In this document: piece by piece, positions 42,567-51,945 of the stretch
Position numbering within the stretch: the stretch's first letter is position 1
Layout of the letters: the number at the start of each line of letters is the position of its first letter
Origin: Acidobacteriaceae bacterium
GTDB lineage: Bacteria > Acidobacteriota > Terriglobia > Terriglobales > Acidobacteriaceae
DNA length: 64,000 bases
Reading direction: 5' to 3'
Assembly: GCA_025462735.1 (NCBI GenBank)
Contig: JAOAPC010000010.1
Location: forward strand, 1-64,000
Notes under the pieces: generated by a model
Databases searched by the model: none
The model's input: only the letters and a program-made list of their open reading frames with translations
Told to the model about the DNA's origin: nothing
Made by a program: the position numbers and the translations under genes

Positions 42567-43217
42567 TGCGAAAGTTGCTCCTTCCGGCGTTGGGTTGTCC
42601 GCATCATTAGCAGTATCCGCGTTTACAATGAGAATGAACGCCTCGAACTGAGACAAAAGAGTCGAGCACAAATCATTTGTCACACAGAGCAACGGAACTG
42701 CCAAACGAGAGCCTTGGATTTTTACATGCAATTGGTTAGATTCCAACTCTACTTATCGACTACAGACAATATGAAAGCGAGAGGTGCGCAAAGACCGTCA
42801 ATATCCTCGCATCAGATGCTAAGGCAACGACTGAATCAGTAACGGAGTTGTCTTTTTGAGTCCCGCCGCGGGCAGGGGTCATCAATGCTACGGTGCGGAA
42901 TTACCACCTCTGAAGAGGTGAGTAGCTTTAAATCGGATTAAGGAAAGTCGGCCAGATTCCCTGGCGGGCAGCACTCAGAATCGATTGCGTGATGTTTTGC
43001 GGTGTCAATATCTTGACACTCGCCGGTTTCAATGACGGGGTGCCGCCACTTAGCCATAAACTAGCAAAGATTTTCGCCGCCAAGTTGCTTTGTTACTGAA
43101 AGTTGCGTTCTCGCCAGGAGCCCGAGCCCTTGGCATCCCAGGTGCAAATGTCAGACATTGATTGAAGTGACTCGCCCCGAGTCTTGAGCGGCGTGCCGAA
43201 TTTGAGAGGAGTTCGGA
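42567..43217. other. Divergent intergenic region with two palindromes
   Basis: About 650 bases between the protease and RND genes with no convincing gene. It contains a small hairpin CACCTC-TGAA-GAGGTG at 42905-42920 without T-run, and an 18-base palindrome at 43002-43019. A GAGAGGAG ribosome site precedes the RND ATG. Confidence 0.5.
43002..43019. promoter_or_regulatory. Candidate operator palindrome upstream of the RND operon
   Basis: GTGTCAA-TATC-TTGACAC is a perfect 7-bp inverted repeat with a 4-base centre, about 200 bases before the RND start. Its right arm contains TTGACA, so a bound regulator could block a -35. No regulator gene is adjacent. Confidence 0.45.
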
Positions 43218-46200
43218 ATGTGGATTGTTCGATTAGCGTTACGACGGCCATACACCTTCGTGGTCATGTCTATCCTCATCCTGGTGATGGGCGCGATTGC
43301 AATTTTCCGTACTGCCACTGATATTTTCCCGAACATCAATATTCCGGTCGTCAGCGTCATTTGGAATTACAACGGCCTCATCCCGAAGGAGATGGCTGAC
43401 CGGATCGTCAGCGTCACCGAGCGAAACCTCACCACGGTCGTAGACAACATCGAGCACATCGAGTCACAGTCGCTGTATGGGGTCGCTGTCGTCAAGGTGT
43501 TCCTGCAACCAAACGCCAGCGTAGATCGCGCCATTGCACAGCTCGCAGCGAGCTCTCAAACGCAGCTAAGGCAACTCGCCCCGGGGACGACACCACCGCT
43601 CATCATTGCTTACAGCGCGTCCAGTGTGCCTGTCTTGCAGCTGGCACTCTCGGGACAGGGGCTTTCCGAGCAACAACTGAACGACTACGGCCTTAATTTC
43701 ATTCGTACTCAGATCATCACGGTTCCGGGAACGGCGGTGCCGTACCCGTATGGCGGCAAACAGCGACAGGTCCAAGTGGACTTGAATCCGTCCGCGTTAC
43801 AGTCCAAAGGTCTTTCTGCACTTGACGTCGTGAATGCGATCAGTCTGCAAAACTTGATCCTGCCGACTGGTACATCCAAGATTGGCGGCAAAGAGTATGA
43901 CGTCGACGTCCCCAATGCGGCGCCACAAACAATGGAGGAGCTAAACCGCATCCCGATCAAGACGATTGGGAGTACTACGATTTACATAAAAGACGTGGCC
44001 TGGGTACGCGATGGTTTCCCGCCGCAGACCAACATAGTGCGTGTTAACGGGCAGAGATCGGTTTTACTGACCATCCAGAAGGCAGGGAATGCTTCAACCC
44101 TGAACGTAATTTCGGGTGTTAAGGCTCTTCTGCCCCAAATCGCGACGACCGTCCCGCCTCAGCTGAAGATAGAGCCTCTTGCTGATCAGTCCATTTTTGT
44201 TCTGGGAGCAATCAGTGGCGTGGTTCGGGAAGCGGTTATCGCCGCGTGCCTGACTGCTCTCATGATCTTGATTTTTCTGGGCAGCTGGCGAAGCACGCTT
44301 ATCATCGCGACTTCCATTCCGCTCGCGATTCTCACCTCTCTGATTGCGCTGAGCGTGACCGGCGAGACCATTAACATCATGACGCTCGGCGGACTGGCTC
44401 TGGCAGTCGGCATCCTTGTGGACGATGCCACTGTGGAGGTAGAGAACATCAACCGAAACCGGGAAGCGGAGCCGGAAAAAGATCTGGACGGGGTCGTCCT
44501 GGACAGCGCGGCGCAAATCGCCACGCCTGCATTTGTATCGACGCTCTCGATCTGCATTGTGTTTGCTCCCATGTTCCTGCTGTCGGGAGTGGCGCGGTAT
44601 CTGTTCTTGCCGCTTGCAGAGGCTGTCGTGTTTGCCATGCTGGCTTCCTATTTTCTTTCAAGAACGATCGTTCCGACCATGGCGAAGTACTTATTGCGGT
44701 ACCAAAAAGTTGGTGAGCATGGCGGAAGGAGTCGTAATCCACTGGTTCGAATGCAGAAGCGTTTCGAGGCTGGGTTTGAGAATTTCAGGGAAAGCTATCA
44801 CCGGATGCTGGAACGAGTGCTTCACCACCGGCGCGCTTTTCTGCTGGGGTTTTTCGCGGCATGCTTAGGGTCGTTGGCGATTCTGATTCCCTGGTTAGGA
44901 CAGGACTTTTTCCCCAGCGTAGACGCTGGGAGTTTCAAACTCCATCTGCGTGGTCCAACAGGGCTGCGAATTGAAGATACGGCCTTTCTGTGTGACTTGG
45001 TTGAGAATTCGATTCGCCAGGAAATCCCCGCAGCCGAAATGCAGAACATTATTGACAACATTGGGCTGCCCTATAGCGGCATTAATCTTTCGTACAGCAA
45101 TTCGGCGCCGGTTGGCACGTCGGACGCAGACGTTTTGGTTACTCTGACGCCAAAGCACCATCCGACCGCGGATTATGTGAACCAACTTCGGTCAGTCCTG
45201 GCAAAGCAATTTCCCGGAGTGACGTTCGCGTTCCTGCCCTCCGACATGGTGACGCAGATTTTGAATTTTGGACTGCCTGCTCCAATCGACATTCAAGTGA
45301 TCGGCAACAATCTGGAAGGCAACCGTGCCTGGTCGAGCGCATTGTTGCAAAAACTCAGGTACGTGCCTGGTACCGCTGACTTGCGGATCCAACAGCCTTT
45401 CGATGAACCGTACATGCATCTTAGAGTCGAGCGCACAAAGGCCCAAGAGCTCGGCTACTCAGCTCACGACATCGCACAAAACCTGCTGGTGTCCCTTAGC
45501 GGCAGCTTCCAGACCACACCAACTTTTTGGCTCGACCCAAAAAACGGAGTCAGTTACAACATCGCAACCCAGACTCCGCAATACCGCGCGGATTCGTTGC
45601 AAGATCTTGTCAACACGCCTGTGACGGGAACAACCACGACGGCTTCCCCTTCCCTCTTGGCCAGTCTGGTCTCAATACAACGAGGAAACGGAATGGCAGT
45701 TGTATCTCACTATAACGTTGCGCCGGTGATTGATATTTTCGGCGCTGTGAGTGGTCGAGACTTGGGGGGAGTTGCTGGCGACATCAACAAGCTCATCGAT
45801 GCTGCCCGTCCGCAATTGCCTCGGGGATCGCGAGTAGTGGTTCGCGGCCAGGTACAGACGATGCGGGCCTCTTACGTCGGCCTCCTTACCGGCCTGGTGT
45901 TTGCAATCATGCTGGATTACTTACTGATCGTGGTCAATTTTCAGTCCTGGCTTGATCCGTTCATCATGATTTCTGCTTTGCCCGCGGCACTTGCAGGGAT
46001 TGCATGGTTCTTGTTCATCACTCATACGACTCTAAGCGTGCCCGCACTCATGGGAACGATCATGTGTATGGGCGTGGCGACGGCCAACAGCATCCTGGTA
46101 GTGAGCTTCGCCACCGAACAAATGGCGGAAGGGAAAGATCCCATCGCTGCAGCTTTAGAAGCGGGCTTCACCCGTTTTCGTCCCGTACTGATGACGGCGT

Positions 46201-46406
46201 TAGCGATGATCATTGGCATGGTTCCGATGGCTCTGGGAATAGGTGACGGCGGCGAGCAAAACGCTCCACTGGGGCGTGCGGTGATCGGCGGCCTGATGTT
46301 CGCGACGGTTTCTACATTGTTTTTCGTTCCAACTTTCTTCAGCGTGTTGCATGGCTGGCGGCAAAAAATGGCAGGCGGCGAAAAAGCAGAGCCCATAAAA
46401 CAGTAA
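43218..46406 (+). CDS. RND efflux pump permease (HAE1 type)
   Basis: A 1062-residue inner-membrane transporter of the AcrB/CzcA superfamily with two homologous halves and about 12 membrane helices. Helix 1 is preceded by MWIVRLALRRPYTFVVMSIL. TM4 carries the paired acidic residues of the proton relay (VGILVDDATVEVENINR), and the C-terminal GDGGEQNAPLGRAVIGGL motif is intact. The large periplasmic loops lie at about 35-330 and 570-870. GAGGAG about six bases upstream supports the ATG. First gene of a permease-adaptor-channel operon, an order different from the usual adaptor-first layout. Substrates cannot be inferred; drugs or solvents are typical. Confidence 0.94.
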   Translation: MWIVRLALRRPYTFVVMSILILVMGAIAIFRTATDIFPNINIPVVSVIWNYNGLIPKEMADRIVSVTERNLTTVVDNIEHIESQSLYGVAVVKVFLQPNASVDRAIAQLAASSQTQLRQLAPGTTPPLIIAYSASSVPVLQLALSGQGLSEQQLNDYGLNFIRTQIITVPGTAVPYPYGGKQRQVQVDLNPSALQSKGLSALDVVNAISLQNLILPTGTSKIGGKEYDVDVPNAAPQTMEELNRIPIKTIGSTTIYIKDVAWVRDGFPPQTNIVRVNGQRSVLLTIQKAGNASTLNVISGVKALLPQIATTVPPQLKIEPLADQSIFVLGAISGVVREAVIAACLTALMILIFLGSWRSTLIIATSIPLAILTSLIALSVTGETINIMTLGGLALAVGILVDDATVEVENINRNREAEPEKDLDGVVLDSAAQIATPAFVSTLSICIVFAPMFLLSGVARYLFLPLAEAVVFAMLASYFLSRTIVPTMAKYLLRYQKVGEHGGRSRNPLVRMQKRFEAGFENFRESYHRMLERVLHHRRAFLLGFFAACLGSLAILIPWLGQDFFPSVDAGSFKLHLRGPTGLRIEDTAFLCDLVENSIRQEIPAAEMQNIIDNIGLPYSGINLSYSNSAPVGTSDADVLVTLTPKHHPTADYVNQLRSVLAKQFPGVTFAFLPSDMVTQILNFGLPAPIDIQVIGNNLEGNRAWSSALLQKLRYVPGTADLRIQQPFDEPYMHLRVERTKAQELGYSAHDIAQNLLVSLSGSFQTTPTFWLDPKNGVSYNIATQTPQYRADSLQDLVNTPVTGTTTTASPSLLASLVSIQRGNGMAVVSHYNVAPVIDIFGAVSGRDLGGVAGDINKLIDAARPQLPRGSRVVVRGQVQTMRASYVGLLTGLVFAIMLDYLLIVVNFQSWLDPFIMISALPAALAGIAWFLFITHTTLSVPALMGTIMCMGVATANSILVVSFATEQMAEGKDPIAAALEAGFTRFRPVLMTALAMIIGMVPMALGIGDGGEQNAPLGRAVIGGLMFATVSTLFFVPTFFSVLHGWRQKMAGGEKAEPIKQ

Positions 46407-46433
46407 CCGTTGAGAGCAATATTGGTGACTAAC

Positions 46434-47657
46434 ATGGCGCAAATTGAAACGAAGCAGGAAATAGGCAAACCAGAGATGGGCCCAGAGGGCAGACCCGGAA
46501 TAGCAGGGGGGAAACTGAGACGCTGGCTAATTCCCTTGATAGTTCTTGTAATTGTTGCGGGCCTCTTGATTTTCGGAATCCGGTCCCGCGTCGATGCTGC
46601 GGCAGCTCTGCGTGCGGCCACCGTGCAGGCAGCGGTGCCGTCGGTTTCTGTTGTGCTGCCTAAGCGAACTGCTCCGACCCAAGAAATCAATCTTCCGGGC
46701 AACATACAACCATTCATCTCGTCGCCGATTTACGCGCGCACCGACGGCTATCTGAAGAAGTGGTATTTCGATATTGGTGCGCACGTGAAGACCGGAGACT
46801 TACTAGCGGTGATTCAGACTCCTGAAGTTGATCAACAATTGTCGCAGGCACGCAGCACTCTTGCCACGGCGCAAGCGAACTTGGAACTGGCACAGATCAC
46901 GAGAGATCGTTACGAAGGGTTGTTGAAGAAACGAGCTGTTTCTCAGCAAGACGTCGACAATGCCGTAGGCAGCTACAGAGCAAACGCGGCAGTCGTCGAA
47001 GCAGACAAGGCAAGCGTCGAACGGTATCAGGCGCTTGTTTCGTTTGAGAAGGTATACGCCCCGTTCGATGGCGTAATCATCGCCCGCAACACCGATATCG
47101 GGGATCTCATCAATTCAGGAAGCAGTACAGCACAGAAGACGGATCTCTTCGACATGGTTCAACCGGGAGTGTTGCGCGTCTATGTGAACGTTCCTGAAGA
47201 ATACTCGCGAGGTGTGAAGCCGGGCGAAGCCACCGCCGATGTTGTGCTGGCAGAGTTTCCCGGCGAACAATTCCCGGGAAAGTTAGTACGCACTGCCAAT
47301 GCTATCAATGGAACGACTCGCACCTTGTTAACAGAGGTTGATGTGCAGAACCCGAAGGGAACGCTGCTTAGCGGTTCTTATGCAGAGGTGCACCTGAAAA
47401 TTCCTGGGCAGGTTCCTACATACATGCTTCCAGTGAACACTCTGATTTTTCGGTCTAGCAAGTTGCAGGTTGGCGTCGTGAAAGATGGTAAAACCGAGCT
47501 TAAAAGTGTAACTCCGGGTCATGATTTTGGAGCAGAGATAGAAATTGTCGCTGGTTTGAATGCGGACGATCAGGTGGTCATAAATCCCCCTGATTCTCTG
47601 GTGTCCGGCCAGGAAGTTAAGATCGTTCAAGCGACGCTTCCTGGAGATTCGAAGTGA
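46434..47657 (+). CDS. RND efflux periplasmic adaptor
   Basis: A 407-residue membrane fusion protein. It has a membrane anchor at about 32-48 (WLIPLIVLVIVAGLLIFGI) and the lipoyl/hairpin/barrel order (GNIQPFISSPIYARTDGYLK, ARSTLATAQANLELAQITRD, YAPFDGVIIARNTDIGDLIN, VYVNVPEEYSRGVKPGEA). The ATG at 46434 is chosen over TTG at 46410; the ribosome site is weak, consistent with coupling to the permease 27 bases upstream. Its stop overlaps the next gene's start (GTGA). It links the permease to the outer-membrane channel encoded downstream. Confidence 0.9.
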   Translation: MAQIETKQEIGKPEMGPEGRPGIAGGKLRRWLIPLIVLVIVAGLLIFGIRSRVDAAAALRAATVQAAVPSVSVVLPKRTAPTQEINLPGNIQPFISSPIYARTDGYLKKWYFDIGAHVKTGDLLAVIQTPEVDQQLSQARSTLATAQANLELAQITRDRYEGLLKKRAVSQQDVDNAVGSYRANAAVVEADKASVERYQALVSFEKVYAPFDGVIIARNTDIGDLINSGSSTAQKTDLFDMVQPGVLRVYVNVPEEYSRGVKPGEATADVVLAEFPGEQFPGKLVRTANAINGTTRTLLTEVDVQNPKGTLLSGSYAEVHLKIPGQVPTYMLPVNTLIFRSSKLQVGVVKDGKTELKSVTPGHDFGAEIEIVAGLNADDQVVINPPDSLVSGQEVKIVQATLPGDSK

Positions 47658-49159
47658 CGCGGTCGCACCAAACAGCAGAGACCCTCGCTCGATGGCAAAC
47701 CAGGTGGTCGGCCCTTGTGGTTGCGGTAGGAGTGCTTCAATTCGCTGGTTGCGCTGTGGGGCCTAAGTACAAAACTCCTGTAGCCCCAGCTCCGCCCGCG
47801 TACAAGGAACTGGGAAATTGGAAAACGGCGCAGCCGAGCGATCAGAACCTAGGCGGAAACTGGTGGGAGATTTTTCAGGATCCTCAACTCAACGCTTTAG
47901 AGCAGCAAATCAATGTTTCCAACCAAAACCTGAAAGCCTCACTTGCTCAATACCAGCAATCGCGCGCGGCGCTGCGCTACGTTCGTGCTGATTACTATCC
48001 CACGTTGACGGCTGCGCCCTCGGCCACCCGCCAGAGAACTTCAAAGCATCGCCCCCCGCAGAACTCGATTTTCAACGGTCTCACCTTTAATGATTTCGTG
48101 CTGCCGATTGATTTGTCTTACCAGGTCAATGTGTGGGGGCGCGTGAGCAAGAACGTCGAATTTTATCGCGAGCAATCGCAAGCCAGCGCCGGCGATTTGG
48201 CGGTAGTCAACCTGAGTCTGCATGGGCTCCTGGCCGTTGATTATTTCGCGGCACGCAGCCTGGACGCCGAAGAAAAGCTGTTGCAGGACACGGTCGGCCA
48301 ATACCAGCAAGCCTTCCAGCTAAACGAAGACCGCTATCAGGGAGGGCTAGCTTCTGAGGTCGAAGTGGAACAGGCCAGGACGATACTCGAAACTACGCGG
48401 GCACAGATGGTCGATGTGGGAGTTGCTCGCTCGCAGTTTGAGCACGCGGTTGCGGTGTTGCTTGGGAAGCCCCCTGCCGAGTTCAATCTTCCACCGCTAC
48501 CACTTACCACTCCGCCGCCACCGATTCCTGTTGGCATACCTTCGGAGTTGCTGGAGAGACGGCCCGATATTGCCGCAGCCGAGCGCCGGGTGGCTTCTGC
48601 GAATGCCCAAATCGGCCTGGCGAGAACTGCTTACTATCCGACGCTGAATATCTTCGGTGTGGGCGGATTCGAGAGCGGAGCCATCACCACATTGCTACAG
48701 GGTCCGAGTGCTCTCTGGTCAGCCGGAGCTTCCTCTGTGTTTACGGTATTCGATGTCGGCCGGCGGCGTGCCCTGAACGATGAGGCGAGGGCGAGCTACG
48801 ATTCAACCGTTGCATCCTATCGCGAGACCGTCCTCGGCGCGTTTCAACAAGTTGAAGATAATTTGGCCGCATTGCGCATATTGGAGCAGGAAGCTACAGT
48901 CCAGGCGGTAGCTGTACAAGCGGCGCAACGGTCTCTTGAGCTCTCGAATACCCGGTATGAGGGCGGCGTCACGAGCTACCTTGAGGTAATTACAGCCCAG
49001 AATGCCGCGCTCACGGATGAGGTAACGGCGGTCAACATTCTTGGACGACGGTTGGCCAGCGCTGTGTTGTTGATCCAGGCTCTGGGTGGCGGTTGGGACA
49101 GGTCCAGCCTTCCCGCTCGCCCCGAATGTTGCGGCAAACTGATAAGCGGTTCCAACTGA
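47654..49159 (+). CDS. Outer-membrane efflux lipoprotein (NodT family)
   Basis: A 501-residue TolC-like channel with a lipoprotein signal; the lipobox LQFAGC puts the acylated residue at Cys33, followed by AVGPKYKTP, the classic start of mature NodT-type proteins. GNWWEIFQDPQLNALEQQ and ELLERRPDIAAAERRVASAN are hallmark segments of this family. GTG start overlapping the adaptor stop. Third gene of the RND operon; together the three form a complete tripartite pump. Confidence 0.94.
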   Translation: MTRSHQTAETLARWQTRWSALVVAVGVLQFAGCAVGPKYKTPVAPAPPAYKELGNWKTAQPSDQNLGGNWWEIFQDPQLNALEQQINVSNQNLKASLAQYQQSRAALRYVRADYYPTLTAAPSATRQRTSKHRPPQNSIFNGLTFNDFVLPIDLSYQVNVWGRVSKNVEFYREQSQASAGDLAVVNLSLHGLLAVDYFAARSLDAEEKLLQDTVGQYQQAFQLNEDRYQGGLASEVEVEQARTILETTRAQMVDVGVARSQFEHAVAVLLGKPPAEFNLPPLPLTTPPPPIPVGIPSELLERRPDIAAAERRVASANAQIGLARTAYYPTLNIFGVGGFESGAITTLLQGPSALWSAGASSVFTVFDVGRRRALNDEARASYDSTVASYRETVLGAFQQVEDNLAALRILEQEATVQAVAVQAAQRSLELSNTRYEGGVTSYLEVITAQNAALTDEVTAVNILGRRLASAVLLIQALGGGWDRSSLPARPECCGKLISGSN

Positions 49160-49442
49160 GTTTGCTTTCGCGCAACTGTACGGTGCCAATTACAGGAAAC
49201 AAGAACGTGATCACCGGGGTTCAAGCCTGCTCATGTGATTTTCCCTCTCTAAGGCAATCGGCTCAGGAGTAAGAATGCCGCTCATAATTCCCTCCTTCAT
49301 TCTCGATCAGTTGACGGCCCAGTTTTGTTTTTCGGCAAGCACAAGTCAAATCGCCTAATAATTTGCGGACTGCAGGCCTGCATTCTCTTGATACAGTGAT
49401 ACTCTTTCTCAACTTGTTTTTCGACACTCGGATATCAAATTC

Positions 49443-50804
49443 ATGACTACTCTTGCACGGCGGCTTCGACTTGTGGACTACTTCGCGCTGGCCTTTGGCG
49501 TAATGGTTGGCACAGCGTGGCTTGTGGTGATGGACGACATCCTGCATCGGGGAGGGCCATTGGGCGCGCTGCTCGGATTTACCGCGGGCGCACTGATGCT
49601 TTTGCCAGTAGCTTACGTTTATGGCCAGTTGGTGCCTGCAATTCCCGATGCTTCAGCAGAATCTGCCTACATCGCACAATTCTTTCCGCCGAGTGTGAGT
49701 TTTGCAACCGGGTGGATGGTATTTCTCACTTATTTTCTAACTTGTCCTTTTGAGGGTCTGGCCGCAGGAAGGATCGCCGGATATTTGTTCCCCTCGCTTA
49801 ACACTCACGAATTGTATCGGCTCGGAGGGTATCCGGTTTATCTTCCGCATCTTCTGCTCGGGCTGGGGCTCACGATTGCACTGACCTGGGTGAACTACAG
49901 CGGCATTCGTGCCGGTGCGCGACTGGGAAAGACGACCACGTTCACTTTTCTCACCCTGGTAGTAATCTTTGCGCTGGCAGGAGCGCGGCACGGAAGCCCG
50001 CAGAACTTTCATCCGTTGTTCAGCCACGCGCCTCTAATTTCCATTCTTCTTGTTTGGCAGATAGTTCCCTGGCTTTTTTCAGGCTTCGAATCGGTCGGAA
50101 AGTATTCTGAAGAGGCAAGTGCCGATTTCGGTGGTCGCGGATTTTTTGTAGCTATTGCCCTGACGCTTATGACTGGGATGGTATTTTTCTGGATTGTCAT
50201 TTCATCCGTGGCCTACGTGGCTCCCACGCAAAGCTTGAGCAGCAATCAGCAATTTCCAACCGCGGTTGCGTTCGAGCGTGCACTGCACGCACATTGGATC
50301 GTGGTCTTGATCATGACATCGGCCATGGTGGCACTGGTGCAAGCTTTCAATGCCAACATGATTGCTTCCTCCCGCGTCATGTTCGCAATGGCGCGGCGCA
50401 ACCTGATCGCACCCAGGCTCTCGTATGTACACCCGGTGACTCAAACACCTTCGGTTGCAATTGTAGTTATAGGCCTAGCGACGGTGCTCACGATGTTTCT
50501 TGGCGAGGCAGGGCTAGTTCCAATTCTCGAAGTCGGGGCAGTTTCTTCGGCTATTGGCTGGATGTCTGCCTGCGTTTCTTTCTATTGCATGAAGCCACAT
50601 TGGGCCGGACGTCTGGCCGCCTTGTTTGGAATCCTGGTCACCGGACTTATGGTTCTGGTAAAAGTACTGCCGTTCGTCCCCGGACACTTCACCGGCATTG
50701 AATGGCTCGCGCTAGGAATCTGGGCTGCACTGGGAATGCTGATTTCCGTTCCTTGGCAATCCCAGAAAAGGATTATCGAGGAGGCCGAGGCTTCACAGGT
50801 GTGA
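49443..50804 (+). CDS. APC-family amino-acid permease
   Basis: A 453-residue inner-membrane protein with about 12 hydrophobic helices. The first helix region (LRLVDYFALAFGVMVGTAWL) has the glycine-rich unwound segment of APC transporters; GFESVGKYSEEASADFGGRG in the middle matches the family's conserved loop after TM6. It probably imports an amino acid, polyamine or related compound. It starts 283 bases after the RND operon and is likely a separate unit. It converges with the VWFA-related gene, ten bases away. Confidence 0.9.
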   Translation: MTTLARRLRLVDYFALAFGVMVGTAWLVVMDDILHRGGPLGALLGFTAGALMLLPVAYVYGQLVPAIPDASAESAYIAQFFPPSVSFATGWMVFLTYFLTCPFEGLAAGRIAGYLFPSLNTHELYRLGGYPVYLPHLLLGLGLTIALTWVNYSGIRAGARLGKTTTFTFLTLVVIFALAGARHGSPQNFHPLFSHAPLISILLVWQIVPWLFSGFESVGKYSEEASADFGGRGFFVAIALTLMTGMVFFWIVISSVAYVAPTQSLSSNQQFPTAVAFERALHAHWIVVLIMTSAMVALVQAFNANMIASSRVMFAMARRNLIAPRLSYVHPVTQTPSVAIVVIGLATVLTMFLGEAGLVPILEVGAVSSAIGWMSACVSFYCMKPHWAGRLAALFGILVTGLMVLVKVLPFVPGHFTGIEWLALGIWAALGMLISVPWQSQKRIIEEAEASQV

Positions 50805-50814
50805 GCGAGGAGAT

Positions 50815-51888
50815 CTACTGCGTCTGAGTCGAACGATTGTCTGCTGCGGCACGCGTCGGTAGAGGACGATATCCATTGCGCGTCCGAATCCGATACTTCT
50901 TGTCTCCCACCAGTTTCACCGTGATGGAGCGCCAACCGCGATTGGGATTGGCGTGGGGGTAGTAGCTCAGCGAATAGAGATGGTTTAAATCGTCACGAAT
51001 GGACTCAAATGCTTGTTTCTGCTCGTGCCAATTCTTCGCAAAGTAGGCCTTGCCTCCGGTTGCTGCCGTCATGCGCTCAAACACGGCGGTGGATACCGGT
51101 TCCAGTTGTGCCTCCCGGGTACTGACCATGTAAATCACCACGCCCGTTGATTGGGCCAGTTCGGCGACGTCCTCCGGCGGAACCACGCTTGCATTGTCGG
51201 GTCCATTCGAGAAAACAACGATGACCTTTCTTCCCGTATATTGTGCCGCGTCCTTTACGGTCAGGAGCAGGCAATTGTAGAGTGCCGCATCGTCTCCGGC
51301 CACCGTAGTGCGAACGGCCTGCAGTACTTGAGAACGATCTGCGGTCAAAATGGCTGATCGCGACAAATCACGGCTGTAAGAGTAGAACGAGACTCGATTC
51401 ACGCTCTCAAGTGAGCGCACGAAATCAGCGATGGCGTCCTGCGCAAACACAAAGCCGCGATACATGTAATTGCTGGTGTCAAAGAGGACAAAAACGTTGG
51501 ACCCGGCCAGGGCCGCACTCAGGGAACTGACAGAACCGCTGCTGGGAAGATCCCGAGGTTCATCCTTTTTCCGCGAAGTGGCTGGCTGATCTGAGACGCC
51601 GCCACCATCCGATGACGAAACATCGAGGACTTTGCGCGCCGGGCTGTCGCCTTCTCCAAAGGTGGCGATCTTTTCGGGAAGTCCGTCTTCATGAATTTCG
51701 AAATCGTCGGGGCGAAGCCCTGTAATGTAATTTCCCTTATGGTCGGTGACGGCGACGTTCAACTGCACCATGTTCACGGTCACGCGAAACTCTGGCTGGT
51801 TATCCTGAGCCGAAGATGTTCCAGGTCGAACGCCGAGAATGAATCCGGAAAGCAGGCAAGCTGAAAGGAATAGTTTCTTTGACATCAT
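50815..51888 (-). CDS. VWFA-related protein, acidobacterial type
   Basis: A 357-residue secreted protein. Start at 51888 (MMSKKLFLSACLLSGFILGV; AGGGG just upstream; the second ATG at 51885 is equally possible). Beta domain at about 35-80 (VQLNVAVTDHKGNYITGLRP, DDFEIHEDGLPEKIATF), Ser/Asp-rich linker, then a VWA fold from about 130 with DTSNY at 137-141 where DxSxS would give a metal site, and VIVVFSNGPDNASVV. The domain layout matches the protein at 33456. Function unknown. Downstream of, and possibly cotranscribed with, the 1050-residue secreted protein. Confidence 0.9.
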   Translation of the reverse strand: MMSKKLFLSACLLSGFILGVRPGTSSAQDNQPEFRVTVNMVQLNVAVTDHKGNYITGLRPDDFEIHEDGLPEKIATFGEGDSPARKVLDVSSSDGGGVSDQPATSRKKDEPRDLPSSGSVSSLSAALAGSNVFVLFDTSNYMYRGFVFAQDAIADFVRSLESVNRVSFYSYSRDLSRSAILTADRSQVLQAVRTTVAGDDAALYNCLLLTVKDAAQYTGRKVIVVFSNGPDNASVVPPEDVAELAQSTGVVIYMVSTREAQLEPVSTAVFERMTAATGGKAYFAKNWHEQKQAFESIRDDLNHLYSLSYYPHANPNRGWRSITVKLVGDKKYRIRTRNGYRPLPTRAAADNRSTQTQ

Positions 51889-51945
51889 GAATCCCCTTGG
51901 CCACAAGCAGTACCTAGCCGCGACCAATTTTTTTATTTGCGTCCC

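Noticed and set aside
42905-42920. Hairpin CACCTC-TGAA-GAGGTG as a terminator
   Set aside because: No T-run follows on either strand and it lies far from any gene end.
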